In this document: positions 54,383 through 62,740 of the stretch, in pieces
Position numbering within the stretch: the first letter of the stretch is position 1
Layout of the letters: every line of letters starts with the position of its first letter
From: JALORV01 sp963724365
GTDB taxonomy: Bacteria > Pseudomonadota > Gammaproteobacteria > Burkholderiales > Burkholderiaceae_F
Direction of reading: 5' to 3'
Length of the DNA: 64,000 nucleotides
Assembly: GCA_963724365.1 (NCBI GenBank)
Contig: CAVRUR010000007.1
Coordinates: forward strand, 19,993 to 83,992
Program-made: the position numbers and the translations under genes
The notes under the pieces: model-generated
Seen by the model: the letters and a program-made list of their open reading frames with translations, nothing else
Databases searched by the model: none
What the model was told of the DNA's origin: nothing

Positions 54383-55372
54383 ATGGCGTCTACCCGACAG
54401 CCGGCCGGTGAATTCGAGCTGATCTCACGCTACTTCGAGCGCGCCGGGGCGACCGCATCGCGAGTTGATCTCGGTATCGGAGACGACTGTGCCCTGATCG
54501 ACGGCGGCCCGACAATGCAATGGGCCGTGAGCACCGACATGCTGGTCGAAGGCGTGCACTTCCTTGCGGCTGTCGATCCGGAAGCGCTGGGTCACAAGGC
54601 GCTCGCGGTCAACCTGTCGGATCTCGCCGCCTGTGGCGCGACTCCACGCTGTTTCTTCCTGGCACTGGCGCTACCGCGGCCGGACGAAGCGTGGCTCGCT
54701 GCGTTCACGCGCGGAATCTTTGCCCTGGCGGACGCCCACGAATGTTTACTCGCCGGCGGCGACACGACGCGCTCGACCGGGGGCGTGACCCTGTCGATCA
54801 CTGCGCTCGGAGACCTGGCCCGCGGCACTGCGCTGCTGCGCTCGGGCGCGGCGCCGGACGATGACGTGTGGGTCTCCGGCGTGCTCGGCGACGGGGCCCT
54901 GGGGCTGGCATGCCGGCGTGGCGACATCGTGCTCCCTGCCGCTGCCGCCCGGGCTGTCATCGAACGGCTGGAGCGGCCGGTGCCGCGCGTGGCGCTGGGC
55001 CAGCGCCTGCGCGGAATCGCGACCAGTGCGATCGACGTCTCGGACGGCCTGGCGGGCGATCTCGGCCACATCCTGAAGCGATCCCGGGCGGCGGCAACGG
55101 TCGAGTGGGCCGCGGTCCCGCGGTCGGACGCGCTCCGGGGCCTCGATGTCCTTGTGCAGCGGCGCTTCGTGTTCACCGGGGGCGATGACTACGAACTGCT
55201 GTTCACGGCGCCGCCCTCGGCGGCCGAGGCGGTCCGCGCGGCGGGGTTGGCCGCCGATATCGCGCTTACGCGGATCGGGGCGGTCCGGGCGGGCAGCGGA
55301 CTGACGGTCGTCGATGCCGACGGTCGGGCGATGGACATAGAACCGCGGGCGTTCGATCATTTCCGTCCATGA
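54383..55372 (+). CDS. thiL: Thiamine-monophosphate kinase
   Basis: A 329-residue kinase that makes thiamine diphosphate from the monophosphate. Signatures are FELISRYFERAG, DLGIGDDCALIDGG, VSTDMLVEGVHFL, AVNLSDLAACGATPR and AIDVSDGLAGDLGHILKRS. Standard length, intact. Its last four bases overlap the start of pgpA (ATGA), and it follows nusB after 22 bases, the common order. Confidence 0.96.
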   Translation: MASTRQPAGEFELISRYFERAGATASRVDLGIGDDCALIDGGPTMQWAVSTDMLVEGVHFLAAVDPEALGHKALAVNLSDLAACGATPRCFFLALALPRPDEAWLAAFTRGIFALADAHECLLAGGDTTRSTGGVTLSITALGDLARGTALLRSGAAPDDDVWVSGVLGDGALGLACRRGDIVLPAAAARAVIERLERPVPRVALGQRLRGIATSAIDVSDGLAGDLGHILKRSRAAATVEWAAVPRSDALRGLDVLVQRRFVFTGGDDYELLFTAPPSAAEAVRAAGLAADIALTRIGAVRAGSGLTVVDADGRAMDIEPRAFDHFRP

Positions 55373-55920
55373 ACGCGCCCACGCCGCCCGTAATGTCCTC
55401 TCCCGTCCAACCCATGGCGGCCGCTACCGACGACGGCGGTGCCGAGCCGACGCTGCGGTTCATGCTCGCGCATCCGGCCCACGGCGTCGCACTCGGATTC
55501 GGCAGCGGCTTGCTGCGGCCGGCGCCGGGCACGTGGGGCACGCTGGCGGGTTGGGGGGCGTTCATCGCACTGGACGGGTGGCTGTCTCCTGTGGCCTGGG
55601 GCGTCGTGATCGCCGTCACCTTCCTGCTCGGTTGTGCCAGTGCCCAGCGCACCGGTGCCGCGCTGGGGCGCCCGGATCACGGCGCGATCGTCATCGACGA
55701 AATCGTGGCCATCTGGATCGTGCTGCTGTTGTTGCCTTCCACGCTGATCGCGCAGGCATGTGGCTTTCTGGCGTTTCGCCTGTTCGACATCGTGAAGCCA
55801 CCGCCCATACGGGCGCTCGACCGGCGCTGGAAAAATGGCGTCGGCGTCATGGTGGACGACCTCGTTGCGGCGTTTTACACCGTGGTGCTGGCGGCGATCG
55901 TCGTGAGAGTGATGCCATGA
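55369..55920 (+). CDS. pgpA: Phosphatidylglycerophosphatase A
   Basis: A 183-residue membrane phosphatase that produces phosphatidylglycerol. After a polar N-terminal extension of about 30 residues come FGSGLLRPAPGTWGTLAGW (the PAPGTxGT motif), DHGAIVIDEIVAIWIVLLLL (acidic motif), FRLFDIVKPPPIRALDRRWK and GVGVMVDDLVAAFYT. These make up the PgpA active site. Coupled to thiL upstream; its stop lies in the first unit of the linker repeat. Confidence 0.95.
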   Translation: MNAPTPPVMSSPVQPMAAATDDGGAEPTLRFMLAHPAHGVALGFGSGLLRPAPGTWGTLAGWGAFIALDGWLSPVAWGVVIAVTFLLGCASAQRTGAALGRPDHGAIVIDEIVAIWIVLLLLPSTLIAQACGFLAFRLFDIVKPPPIRALDRRWKNGVGVMVDDLVAAFYTVVLAAIVVRVMP

Positions 55921-56042
55921 GCGCGCACGGCCGATCCGAAGCGCTTATCCCGCAGCGCGCAGCGCGGACGGTTTTCAGACACGCGCACGGCCGATCCGAA
56001 GCGCTCATCCAGAGGCGCGCAGCGCGGGAGGCAGGGCAATGA
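55917..56042 (+). repeat. Linker repeat, type A, two tandem units
   Basis: The element begins at the pgpA stop (ATGA at 55917-55920) and ends in the pncC start (ATGA at 56039-56042). It holds a 41-codon frame made of two units: MSAHGRSEALIPQRAARTVF, then HAHGRSEALIQRRAAREAGQ. The units are 63 bases apart, in phase, and match the single unit at 11746-11811 almost base for base (for example CCGAAGCGCT and GCGCAGCGCGG). GGGAGG lies seven bases before the pncC ATG. Position, coupling at both ends and the embedded ribosome site are the same as in the other copy. Confidence 0.8.
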
Positions 56043-56563
56043 GTTCGGCGGCCGAGCGCCTCGAACACCTGTCCGCCGAACTCGGACGGGCGTTGCGTGC
56101 ACAGCACCTGTCGCTGACCACAGCCGAGTCCTGCACGGCGGGAGGCGTCGCGTACGCGGTGACGCTGAGCCCGGGATCGAGCCAGTGGTTCGACCGCGGC
56201 TTCATTACCTACACGAACGAATCGAAGATGCAGGTGCTCGGGGTTGCGCCGGCCTACCTGCGCGACTTCGGCGCGGTCAGTGAACCCGTCGCGCGCGCGA
56301 TGGCGCTGGGCGCCCTGTCGCACAGCAGTGCCCAGGTGGCGGTCGCGGTGACGGGGGTGGCAGGTCCGAGCGGAGCCACGCCGGCGAAGCCGGTCGGCAC
56401 GGTCAGTTTCGCGTGGGCGATACGCCGCGATGCAAGCCAGGCCGCCTGGGTAAAAACGGAAACACGGCGCTTCGACGGCGATCGCGGCGCCGTGCGGACA
56501 CAGAGCATCATCACGGCACTGGAAACTCTGGTCGGCCTGCTGAAGCAGCGGCAGGACATCTAG
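56039..56563 (+). CDS. pncC: Nicotinamide-nucleotide amidase PncC (CinA C-terminal domain)
   Basis: A 174-residue stand-alone CinA_C protein that deamidates NMN to nicotinate mononucleotide in pyridine nucleotide recycling. Motifs are LTTAESCTAGGVAYAV (catalytic Ser), YTNESKMQVLGV and VTGVAGPSGATPAKPVGTVS. The MoCF-like N-terminal domain of full CinA is absent, as usual for this position after pgpA. Intact. Translation probably depends on the GGGAGG in the linker repeat. Confidence 0.93.
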   Translation: MSSAAERLEHLSAELGRALRAQHLSLTTAESCTAGGVAYAVTLSPGSSQWFDRGFITYTNESKMQVLGVAPAYLRDFGAVSEPVARAMALGALSHSSAQVAVAVTGVAGPSGATPAKPVGTVSFAWAIRRDASQAAWVKTETRRFDGDRGAVRTQSIITALETLVGLLKQRQDI

Positions 56564-56591
56564 CCGCCCGCCGTCGCGGCGCCGTGCCCAT

Positions 56592-57486
56592 ATGACACCC
56601 TCGGAACTGTTTCCGGATTTCGCGCCCGAACAACGTCACGTCAATGGCGTGGACATCTGCTTCCGGCAGTGCGGCAGCGGCCCTGCCGTTGCTCCTTCTG
56701 CACGGTTTCCCGCAGACGCACGCCATCTGGCATCGCGTGGCGTCGCGACTGGCGCAACGATTCCGCATCGTCATGCCGGACCTGCGCGGCTACGGTGACT
56801 CCGCCAAGCCGCCAAGCGACGCTGACCACGCGCCGTACAGCAAGCGAGAGATGGCGCGTGACATGGTTGAACTGATGCACTCCCTCGGTCATGAGCGTTA
56901 CTTCGTGTGCGGCCACGATCGCGGCGGGCGCGTCGCACACCGGCTCGCGCTCGACCACCCGCGCGATGTCATGCGGCTGATGGTGCTCGACATCTCACCG
57001 ACGCGCACGATGTACGAACGCACGACGATGGAGTTCGCGCGCCTGTACTACCACTGGTTCTTCCTTATCCAGCCGGCGCCGCTCCCGGAAACGCTGATCG
57101 GTGCCGACCCTGGTTTCTACCTTCGGACGAAGCTCGGCGCCTGGTCGTCGAGCGGGACGTCGGCGTTCGATGCGCGTGCGCTGGCCGAGTACCAGCGGTG
57201 CTTCACTCCGCCTGCGATACATGCGATGTGCGAGGACTACCGCGCCGCCGCCGGCATCGACCTCGAGCATGACCGCGCCGACGAAGCGCATCGGATCGGG
57301 TGCCCGGTGCATGTGTTGTGGGGAGAGCGCGGCGTGGTGCACCGATTGTTCACGCCACTGGCCGACTGGCGTGACAAGGCGACCGGCGCGGTGACCGGCC
57401 GCACATTGCCGTGCGGACATTTCATCCCCGAAGAGGAGCCGGATGCCTTCGTCGACGAGGCGGCTGCCTTCTTCATCGCCGCCTGA
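56592..57486 (+). CDS. Alpha/beta hydrolase, fluoroacetate-dehalogenase-like, one frameshift
   Basis: Alpha/beta hydrolase with an Asp nucleophile. The nucleophile elbow is VCGHDRGGRVAHRLALDHP, very like the HDRGxR motif of fluoroacetate dehalogenases, where Asp attacks and the two Arg bind the carboxylate. YYHWFFLIQPAPLPETLIGA contains the His-Trp pair of the halide pocket, and LPCGHFIPEEEPDAF the catalytic His. The start MTPSELFPDFAPEQRHVNGV is in one frame; an extra base near 56685 moves to LLLLHGFPQTHAIWHRVASR. The span is 3n+1 and the repaired length about 297 residues. Actual dehalogenase activity is not proven; epoxide hydrolase or esterase roles are possible. The stop overlaps the next ATG (TGATG). 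Confidence 0.75.
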
Positions 57487-59144
57487 TGCGCCGCAGGTGG
57501 CTGGTTGTCTTCTTGCTGCTGCCGTCACTGGCGGCGGGCGCCCGGCCGGCCAATGAACTCTGCCTGTCGGACGCGCGTGGCCTGAAGGTCGCGGAGGCGC
57601 GTCTCTTCGACGGCGTTGGCTCGTATCGCGCGCCGCGTGTTTCCGAAAATCCCGAGGCGCAGCGCTACTTCGAGCAGGGTCTTGTATTCGGCTGGGGCTT
57701 CAATTTCGCCGAGGCCGCCCGCTCGTTCCGTGCCGCAACCGTGCGCGATCCGGACTGTGCGATGTGTCGCTGGGGCATTGCCTGGACCGTGGGACCGAGC
57801 ATCAACCACGACATGGAGGCAGCGGACATGCCGATTGCACGCGATGCGATCGTGCAGGCGCGCGTGTATGCGGCTGATCCCCGCACACGCGAGCTCGTCG
57901 AGGCGATGGCCGTGCGCTATGCGGGGGGCGCCACCAGCGTCAATGATGCCGCTGCAATCCGCTATGCCGAGGCGATGGTGGCCCTGGCCGGTCGTCGATC
58001 GAACGATGCCGACATCGCCGTGTTTGCCGCCGAGGCCCTTATGACGGCGCATGCGTACGACTGGTGGCGTGCCGACGGCACGGCCCAACCCTGGACGCCA
58101 CGGATTGCCGCCCTGCTCGACCGTGCACTTGTGCTCGCGCCCGACCATCCCGGCGCGCATCACTATCGCATCCACCTGTACGACGAATCGCGCACGCCGG
58201 CAGCGGCGCTGGTGTCGGCCCAGCGCCTGCCGGCGATCGCGCCGGGCGTTGGTCACCTCGTGCACATGCCGGCCCATGCCTATCAGCGGTTGGGGCGCTA
58301 CCACGATGCCGTGCTGGCGAACCAGGCTGCGGTGACGGCGGATCAACGCTATGCGACGGCCACGATCGCCGACCGTGCGTACGCCGCCGGATACGCATTG
58401 CACAACCAGCATTTCCTCTGGGCTTCGGCCCTGTGGAGCGGCGAGTCACAGGTGGCACTGGACACCGCGATGGCGATGGCAGCGACCGTCGCCGACTGGC
58501 CCGACCTGCAAATGGACGCCGGGACACGCCAGCACGTGACGGCAACACCCTGGTTCACCCTGGTGCGCTTTGGGCGCTGGAATGACATCCTCCTCGCCAC
58601 GATGGACTCCAATGCGGGACCGTACCTGCGCGGCGTGGCGGCGTATGCCCGCGGCACGGCCTATGCGCAGCAGGGCAAGTGGGCGCGCGCCGAGCAGGAG
58701 CGGACGGCGCTACGGGGTGCGCGACGGCAGGCCAGTGCGCAGAAGCTCAAGATCAAGCAGACCAACCGTGCCGGTGACCTGCTGGCCGTGGCCGAGGCTC
58801 TGCTTCGCGCCGATATCGCGGCTGCGCGCGGGTCACGAGCCGAAGCCGTGCGGCATGCACGGATCGCCGTCGCGCGTGAAGATCGACTTGCCATCGACGA
58901 ACCGCAGGCGTGGCAGATACCGGCGCGGCATCGGCTTGGACAGGCGTTGTTACAGGCGGGCCAACCGCGTGCAGCGCTGGCAGTGTTCGAGGCCGACCTT
59001 GAACGTCACCCGGCGAATGCCGTCGCGCTGGCCGGGCGCGCCGAGTCTGAACGCCGCCTGGGCAACGCTGCCGGTGCCGACGCACTGCTAGTCCAGGCCC
59101 GATCGGCATGGGACCATGCCGATGTTCCGTTGCCGGTGCCCTAG
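57486..59144 (+). CDS. Exported TPR-repeat protein
   Basis: A 552-residue protein with a Sec signal peptide (RRRWLVVFLLLPSLAAGARP). The mature part is helical: RYFEQGLVFGWGFNFAEAAR with CAMCRWGIAW is typical of TPR proteins of unknown function in Proteobacteria, and further repeats are near residues 225-290 (LAPDHPGAHHYRIHLYDESR, HLVHMPAHAYQRLGRYHDAV) and 470-540. His-rich segments (GAHHYRIHLYDE, HMPAHAYQRLG) recur in this family and could bind metal; this is a guess. No known substrate. Coupled to the preceding hydrolase by TGATG. Confidence 0.75.
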   Translation: MRRRWLVVFLLLPSLAAGARPANELCLSDARGLKVAEARLFDGVGSYRAPRVSENPEAQRYFEQGLVFGWGFNFAEAARSFRAATVRDPDCAMCRWGIAWTVGPSINHDMEAADMPIARDAIVQARVYAADPRTRELVEAMAVRYAGGATSVNDAAAIRYAEAMVALAGRRSNDADIAVFAAEALMTAHAYDWWRADGTAQPWTPRIAALLDRALVLAPDHPGAHHYRIHLYDESRTPAAALVSAQRLPAIAPGVGHLVHMPAHAYQRLGRYHDAVLANQAAVTADQRYATATIADRAYAAGYALHNQHFLWASALWSGESQVALDTAMAMAATVADWPDLQMDAGTRQHVTATPWFTLVRFGRWNDILLATMDSNAGPYLRGVAAYARGTAYAQQGKWARAEQERTALRGARRQASAQKLKIKQTNRAGDLLAVAEALLRADIAAARGSRAEAVRHARIAVAREDRLAIDEPQAWQIPARHRLGQALLQAGQPRAALAVFEADLERHPANAVALAGRAESERRLGNAAGADALLVQARSAWDHADVPLPVP

Positions 59145-59192
59145 AGCCTGGTAGCGATGTCAGTCTGATCTGCACTCTTTCCACGGATTGCC

Positions 59193-60515
59193 ATGCCGAC
59201 CGAAGTCCTGCTGCTGTTTGGATTGATTCTTCTCAATGGCGCCTTTGCCATGTCCGAAATCGCGTTGGTGACCGCGCGCCGTGCGCGGCTGCAGGCGTTG
59301 GTCGAACAGGGTGACATCGGAGCGGCAGCCGCACTGGCGTTGAACGACGAGCCCACGCGCTTCCTGTCGACGATCCAGGTCGGCATTACGTCGATCGGAA
59401 TCCTGAGCGGCATCGTGGGCGAGGCCGCCTTCGCAGAGCCTCTCGCGCGATGGCTGATCGCGCTCGGCGCCGAGCCGAGAGTTGCCCAACTCGGCGCAAC
59501 GGCAGTGGTCGTGGTGGTCGTCACGTACTTCTCGATCGTGCTCGGTGAACTGGTGCCAAAGCGGCTGGGTCAGATCTCGGCCGAGGCGATTGCACGCCGC
59601 GTGGCGCGACCGATCGCCTGGCTGGCGCTGGCCGCGAAGCCGTTCGTACGGCTGCTGACGGCGTCGACCGATCTGATGCTGCGGGTGATCGGCGCGCGTT
59701 CGGACGGATCCAGCGCCGTCACCGAGGAGGAGATCCACGCTCTGATCAAGGAAGGCTCGGAAACCGGCGTGATCGACGAACAGGAACGCGCGATGGTGCG
59801 CAACGTGTTCCGGCTCGACGACCGGCAGATCGCATCGCTGATGACACCACGTTCGGAAATCGTGTACCTGGATCTTGAAGACGATCTGAAGGACAACCTG
59901 CACCGGGTACTCGACATCGAGCACTCGCGTTTTCCGGTATGCCGTGGCGGCCTGCGCGACGTCGTCGGCGTGGCGAGTGCGCGCCGGCTGCTGCAGCAGG
60001 CTATCCGCGGCGATGTCCTCAACCTCGAGCGCGCGGCCGAGGCGGTGGTCTACGTGCCCGAGTCGCTGACGGGCATGGAACTGCTGGAAAACTTTCGGGC
60101 CAGCGCCGGACATATGGCGCTGGTGGTCGACGAGTACGGCGAGATCCAGGGGCTCGTGACCTCGCAGGACCTGTTCGAGGCCATCGCCGGCGAATTCAAG
60201 CCGCAGCGTACCGAGGACGCCTGGGCGGTGCAGCGCGCCGACGGCTCGTGGCTGCTCGATGGACTGATCCCGATTCCCGAACTCAAGGACCGCTTGAACT
60301 TCGGCTCAGCGCCCGAGGAGGAACTGGGCCGCTACAACACGCTGTCGGGCATGGTAATGCTGCTGCTTGGACGGGTCCCGGCCACCGGCGACGTCGTGGA
60401 GTGGCATGGCTGGCGCTTCGAGATCGTCGACATGGACAAACACCGCATCGACAAGGTGCTGGCCTCGCAGACGCCGCGCGCTGCCGACATGGCCAATGGC
60501 GCCGCCGGCAAGTGA
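59193..60515 (+). CDS. CNNM/CorC-family hemolysin-like membrane protein
   Basis: A 440-residue protein with an N-terminal CNNM transmembrane domain (EVLLLFGLILLNGAFAMSEI, FSIVLGELVPKRLGQISAEA), a pair of CBS domains (LMTPRSEIVYLDLEDDLKDN and LVVDEYGEIQGLVTSQDLFE) and a C-terminal CorC/HlyC domain (LNFGSAPEEELGRYNTLSGM). Family members are linked to magnesium or cobalt export; the old name hemolysin is misleading. Convergent with pyrF, whose stop is 11 bases away. Intact. Confidence 0.92.
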   Translation: MPTEVLLLFGLILLNGAFAMSEIALVTARRARLQALVEQGDIGAAAALALNDEPTRFLSTIQVGITSIGILSGIVGEAAFAEPLARWLIALGAEPRVAQLGATAVVVVVVTYFSIVLGELVPKRLGQISAEAIARRVARPIAWLALAAKPFVRLLTASTDLMLRVIGARSDGSSAVTEEEIHALIKEGSETGVIDEQERAMVRNVFRLDDRQIASLMTPRSEIVYLDLEDDLKDNLHRVLDIEHSRFPVCRGGLRDVVGVASARRLLQQAIRGDVLNLERAAEAVVYVPESLTGMELLENFRASAGHMALVVDEYGEIQGLVTSQDLFEAIAGEFKPQRTEDAWAVQRADGSWLLDGLIPIPELKDRLNFGSAPEEELGRYNTLSGMVMLLLGRVPATGDVVEWHGWRFEIVDMDKHRIDKVLASQTPRAADMANGAAGK

Positions 60516-60526
60516 GGCGGGCCGCT

Positions 60527-61357
60527 TCAGCGGCGACGGTGACGGTTGATCTCGTCGCGCGTGGCGCGGGCCACGTCGCGTGCGCGCTCGGCGTAGTCGG
60601 GCCCGTCGCCCGCATACAGGATCGCGCGCGATGAGTTGATCACCATGCCGGTGCCATCCGCCGTCTGACCGGCGGCGACACTGGCGGCAACATCGCCCCC
60701 CTGTACGCCGATGCCGGGCACCAGCAGCGGCATATCACCGACGAGCGAACGAACCCGTGCCAGTTCGGCCGGATAAGTTGCGCCGACGACCAGGCCCAGC
60801 TGGCCGCCCGTGTTCCACTCATCGGCAGCCATCGTCGCCACGCGCTGGTAGAGGGGTACTCCGGCGACATCGAGCATCTGCAGGTCGGCGCCGCCCGCGT
60901 TACTCGTGCGGCAAAGCAGGAAGGCGCCGCGGTCCGCATACGCAAGAAAGGGGTCGATCGAGTCCTTGCCCATGTAGGGCGATAACGTGACCGCGTCCGC
61001 GCCGTAGCGCTCGAATGCCTCGCGCGCATAGTGCTCGGCCGTGGCCCCGATGTCGCCGCGCTTGGCGTCGAGGATCACCGGCACCTGCGGATGTTCGCGG
61101 TGAATGTGCGCGATCAGCTGCTCGAGCTGGTTTTCTGCGCGCGCGGCGGCAAAGTACGCAATCTGCGGCTTGAACGCGCAGGCGAGTTCAGCCGTCGCGT
61201 CGACGATATCGCGGCAGAACCGAAAAATGGCGTCACTGCTGCCGCGAAGCTGGGCCGGAAAGCGCTCAGGGTCCGGATCGAGACCAACGCACAGCAGTGA
61301 GTTGGCGGCGCGCCAGCGTGCCGACAGTTTTGCGTGAAAAGTCGATGGTTGCGGCAT
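60527..61357 (-). CDS. pyrF: Orotidine 5'-phosphate decarboxylase (type 2)
   Basis: A 276-residue enzyme for the last step of UMP synthesis, of the longer subfamily found in Burkholderiales, mycobacteria and myxobacteria. Key parts are SLLCVGLDPDPERFPAQL, AFKPQIAYFAA, VILDAKRGDIGATAEHYARE with the catalytic Lys/Asp cluster, LSPYMGKDSIDPFL and LVPGIGVQGGD. The start MPQPSTFHAKL at 61357 fits the family; the open frame beyond it is not conserved. Intact. Confidence 0.95.
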   Translation of the reverse strand: MPQPSTFHAKLSARWRAANSLLCVGLDPDPERFPAQLRGSSDAIFRFCRDIVDATAELACAFKPQIAYFAAARAENQLEQLIAHIHREHPQVPVILDAKRGDIGATAEHYAREAFERYGADAVTLSPYMGKDSIDPFLAYADRGAFLLCRTSNAGGADLQMLDVAGVPLYQRVATMAADEWNTGGQLGLVVGATYPAELARVRSLVGDMPLLVPGIGVQGGDVAASVAAGQTADGTGMVINSSRAILYAGDGPDYAERARDVARATRDEINRHRRR

Positions 61358-61497
61358 GTGTTCCCCCGGAGCGGAATTGTAGGGGGCCGCTGGATCATCG
61401 AGCGGGACATGGTCGACAGCGGGTGTCCGCAATGGCAGGTTGGCTTTGCAGCGGTTCGACCCGGAACGGCTGCGAGTTGCAGACGGGTCGAGCCCCG

Positions 61498-61902
61498 TCA
61501 ATCCAGCGGGCTGTCGTTTGCCTGCGGCGAGCCGTCGTCATCGCCTGCAGCGGCGCCCGGATCTGGTGTCCGGCTGATCCACCACGCTGCCGTCACGACG
61601 ACGCCTGCCAGCAGCGCCCAGCGCAGCGCGCGCGATCGGGAAAGTTTCGAAACACCGGTCACGACCGCCGGGACCACCCACGGCTGGCGCCGAGCAAATC
61701 TGAGCGCATTCGCCGCGGCACCGAGCAGCGGAGTGCCTGCCAACCGTCGTGAACCCGCCAGGACTCCGGCAACGCGTCGCACGCCACGAGTGCGTCCCTG
61801 GATTCGATCGAGCTGATGCGCGAGCTGCGCGCGTTCCGCCGCGGCGCGCACCAGCAGCAGATCGCGCCTCAGCGCTTGGAGTTCGCGATCAGCTGTTGTC
61901 AT
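61498..61902 (-). CDS. YqjK-like small protein
   Basis: A 134-residue protein. The N-terminal helix is highly charged (TTADRELQALRRDLLLVRAA, AERAQLAHQLDRIQ), and one membrane segment (ALRWALLAGVVVTAAWW) lies near the C-terminus, followed by an acidic tail. This size and position, third in a cluster after a DUF883 protein and a PF07332 protein, match the YqjD-YqjE-YqjK set of Escherichia coli. The start at 61902 overlaps the previous gene by 14 bases. Function unknown. Confidence 0.65.
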   Translation of the reverse strand: MTTADRELQALRRDLLLVRAAAERAQLAHQLDRIQGRTRGVRRVAGVLAGSRRLAGTPLLGAAANALRFARRQPWVVPAVVTGVSKLSRSRALRWALLAGVVVTAAWWISRTPDPGAAAGDDDGSPQANDSPLD

Positions 61903-62302
61903 CGGGGGTGTCGTCAGGGCGACCGCACAAGGCGTCGCGGTCCTTCTGCAGCTCGGCACGGGTCTGCGCCAACAACGGCGGTGCAGCCGCGATCTCGCGC
62001 CGTACGACGCGCACCGTCGCGAAAGCGGCGAGGGCATACGCCACCGTCAGTACCCCGAGGGCGAGTACCCGGGGGCCATCCCAGAAAACGGCCGCCACCC
62101 AAAGTGACAATGTCATCAGTGCCGCGAGCAGCAACACGGCAGCTACGACTCCGAGCGCGGCCCAGCGTAGCGCCCGGTCGCGTGTTTCTCCGAGCTCTAG
62201 CGCGGCCAGTTCACCGCGTGTCGCCAGCAGGCTGATCGCATTGGAGATCATCGCCCGTATCGATGCGATCAGGCCGGGCGGAGACTCCGTTTCATCCGAC
62301 AT
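61889..62302 (-). CDS. Phage-holin-family (YqjE-like, PF07332) membrane protein
   Basis: A 137-residue protein with two membrane helices (WAALGVVAAVLLLAALMTLS and VLALGVLTVAYALAAFATVR) after an amphipathic N-terminal helix (GLIASIRAMISNAISLLATR). The TRGELAALELGETRDRALR block is the family signature. Despite the Pfam name this is a chromosomal stress-envelope protein, not a phage holin. The start ATG at 62302 is preferred to the GTG four codons earlier. Middle gene of the YqjDEK-like set. Confidence 0.8.
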   Translation of the reverse strand: MSDETESPPGLIASIRAMISNAISLLATRGELAALELGETRDRALRWAALGVVAAVLLLAALMTLSLWVAAVFWDGPRVLALGVLTVAYALAAFATVRVVRREIAAAPPLLAQTRAELQKDRDALCGRPDDTPDDNS

Positions 62303-62348
62303 CGCTGATTCCACCGTGGGCGCGCCTAGCGCCGAGACAACGCAATGA

Positions 62349-62651
62349 TCAGCGACGGTTGATCACGAGGCCGACCAGCAGGCCAATGCCCGCTGCGACG
62401 CCGATGGCTGACCACGGGTGTTCGTGTACCCAGGCGTCGGAAGCCTTGGCCGCCACCTTGGCCTGATCGACCACCCGATGCTCGACTTCAACCAGGCGTG
62501 TCTTCGCATTGGAGATTGCGGACTGCGCACGGCGACGCAAATCGGCGGCCTGTTCGCCGCTGGCCTGGGCCGCCTGGCGCAGCAGTTCTTCCGCATCGAC
62601 CAGCACGGTATTGACATCCGTCATGAGACGTTCCTTCTTGGTCTGTTCCAT
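62349..62651 (-). CDS. DUF883 (YqjD/ElaB-like) membrane-anchored protein
   Basis: A 100-residue protein. A long helix (TVLVDAEELLRQAAQASGEQ, ISNAKTRLVEVEHRVVDQAK) is followed by HEHPWSAIGVAAGIGLLVGL, the C-terminal membrane anchor of DUF883 proteins, ending INRR. In Escherichia coli, YqjD binds ribosomes at the membrane in stationary phase; whether this one does is not known. First gene of the trio; ribosome site AAGGAG before the start. Confidence 0.87.
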   Translation of the reverse strand: MEQTKKERLMTDVNTVLVDAEELLRQAAQASGEQAADLRRRAQSAISNAKTRLVEVEHRVVDQAKVAAKASDAWVHEHPWSAIGVAAGIGLLVGLVINRR

Positions 62652-62740
62652 GGCTTCTCCTTGAAATCAGCAGCCCGCATCCTCAGGCTAGACAATCATC
62701 ATGCCGGCGGCATGATGCAGATCGAATCCCGCAAATTCCC

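Noticed and set aside
61889..62302. Prophage signal from the phage-holin family protein
   Set aside because: The Pfam name is historical; the neighbours are chromosomal envelope genes and there are no other phage genes.
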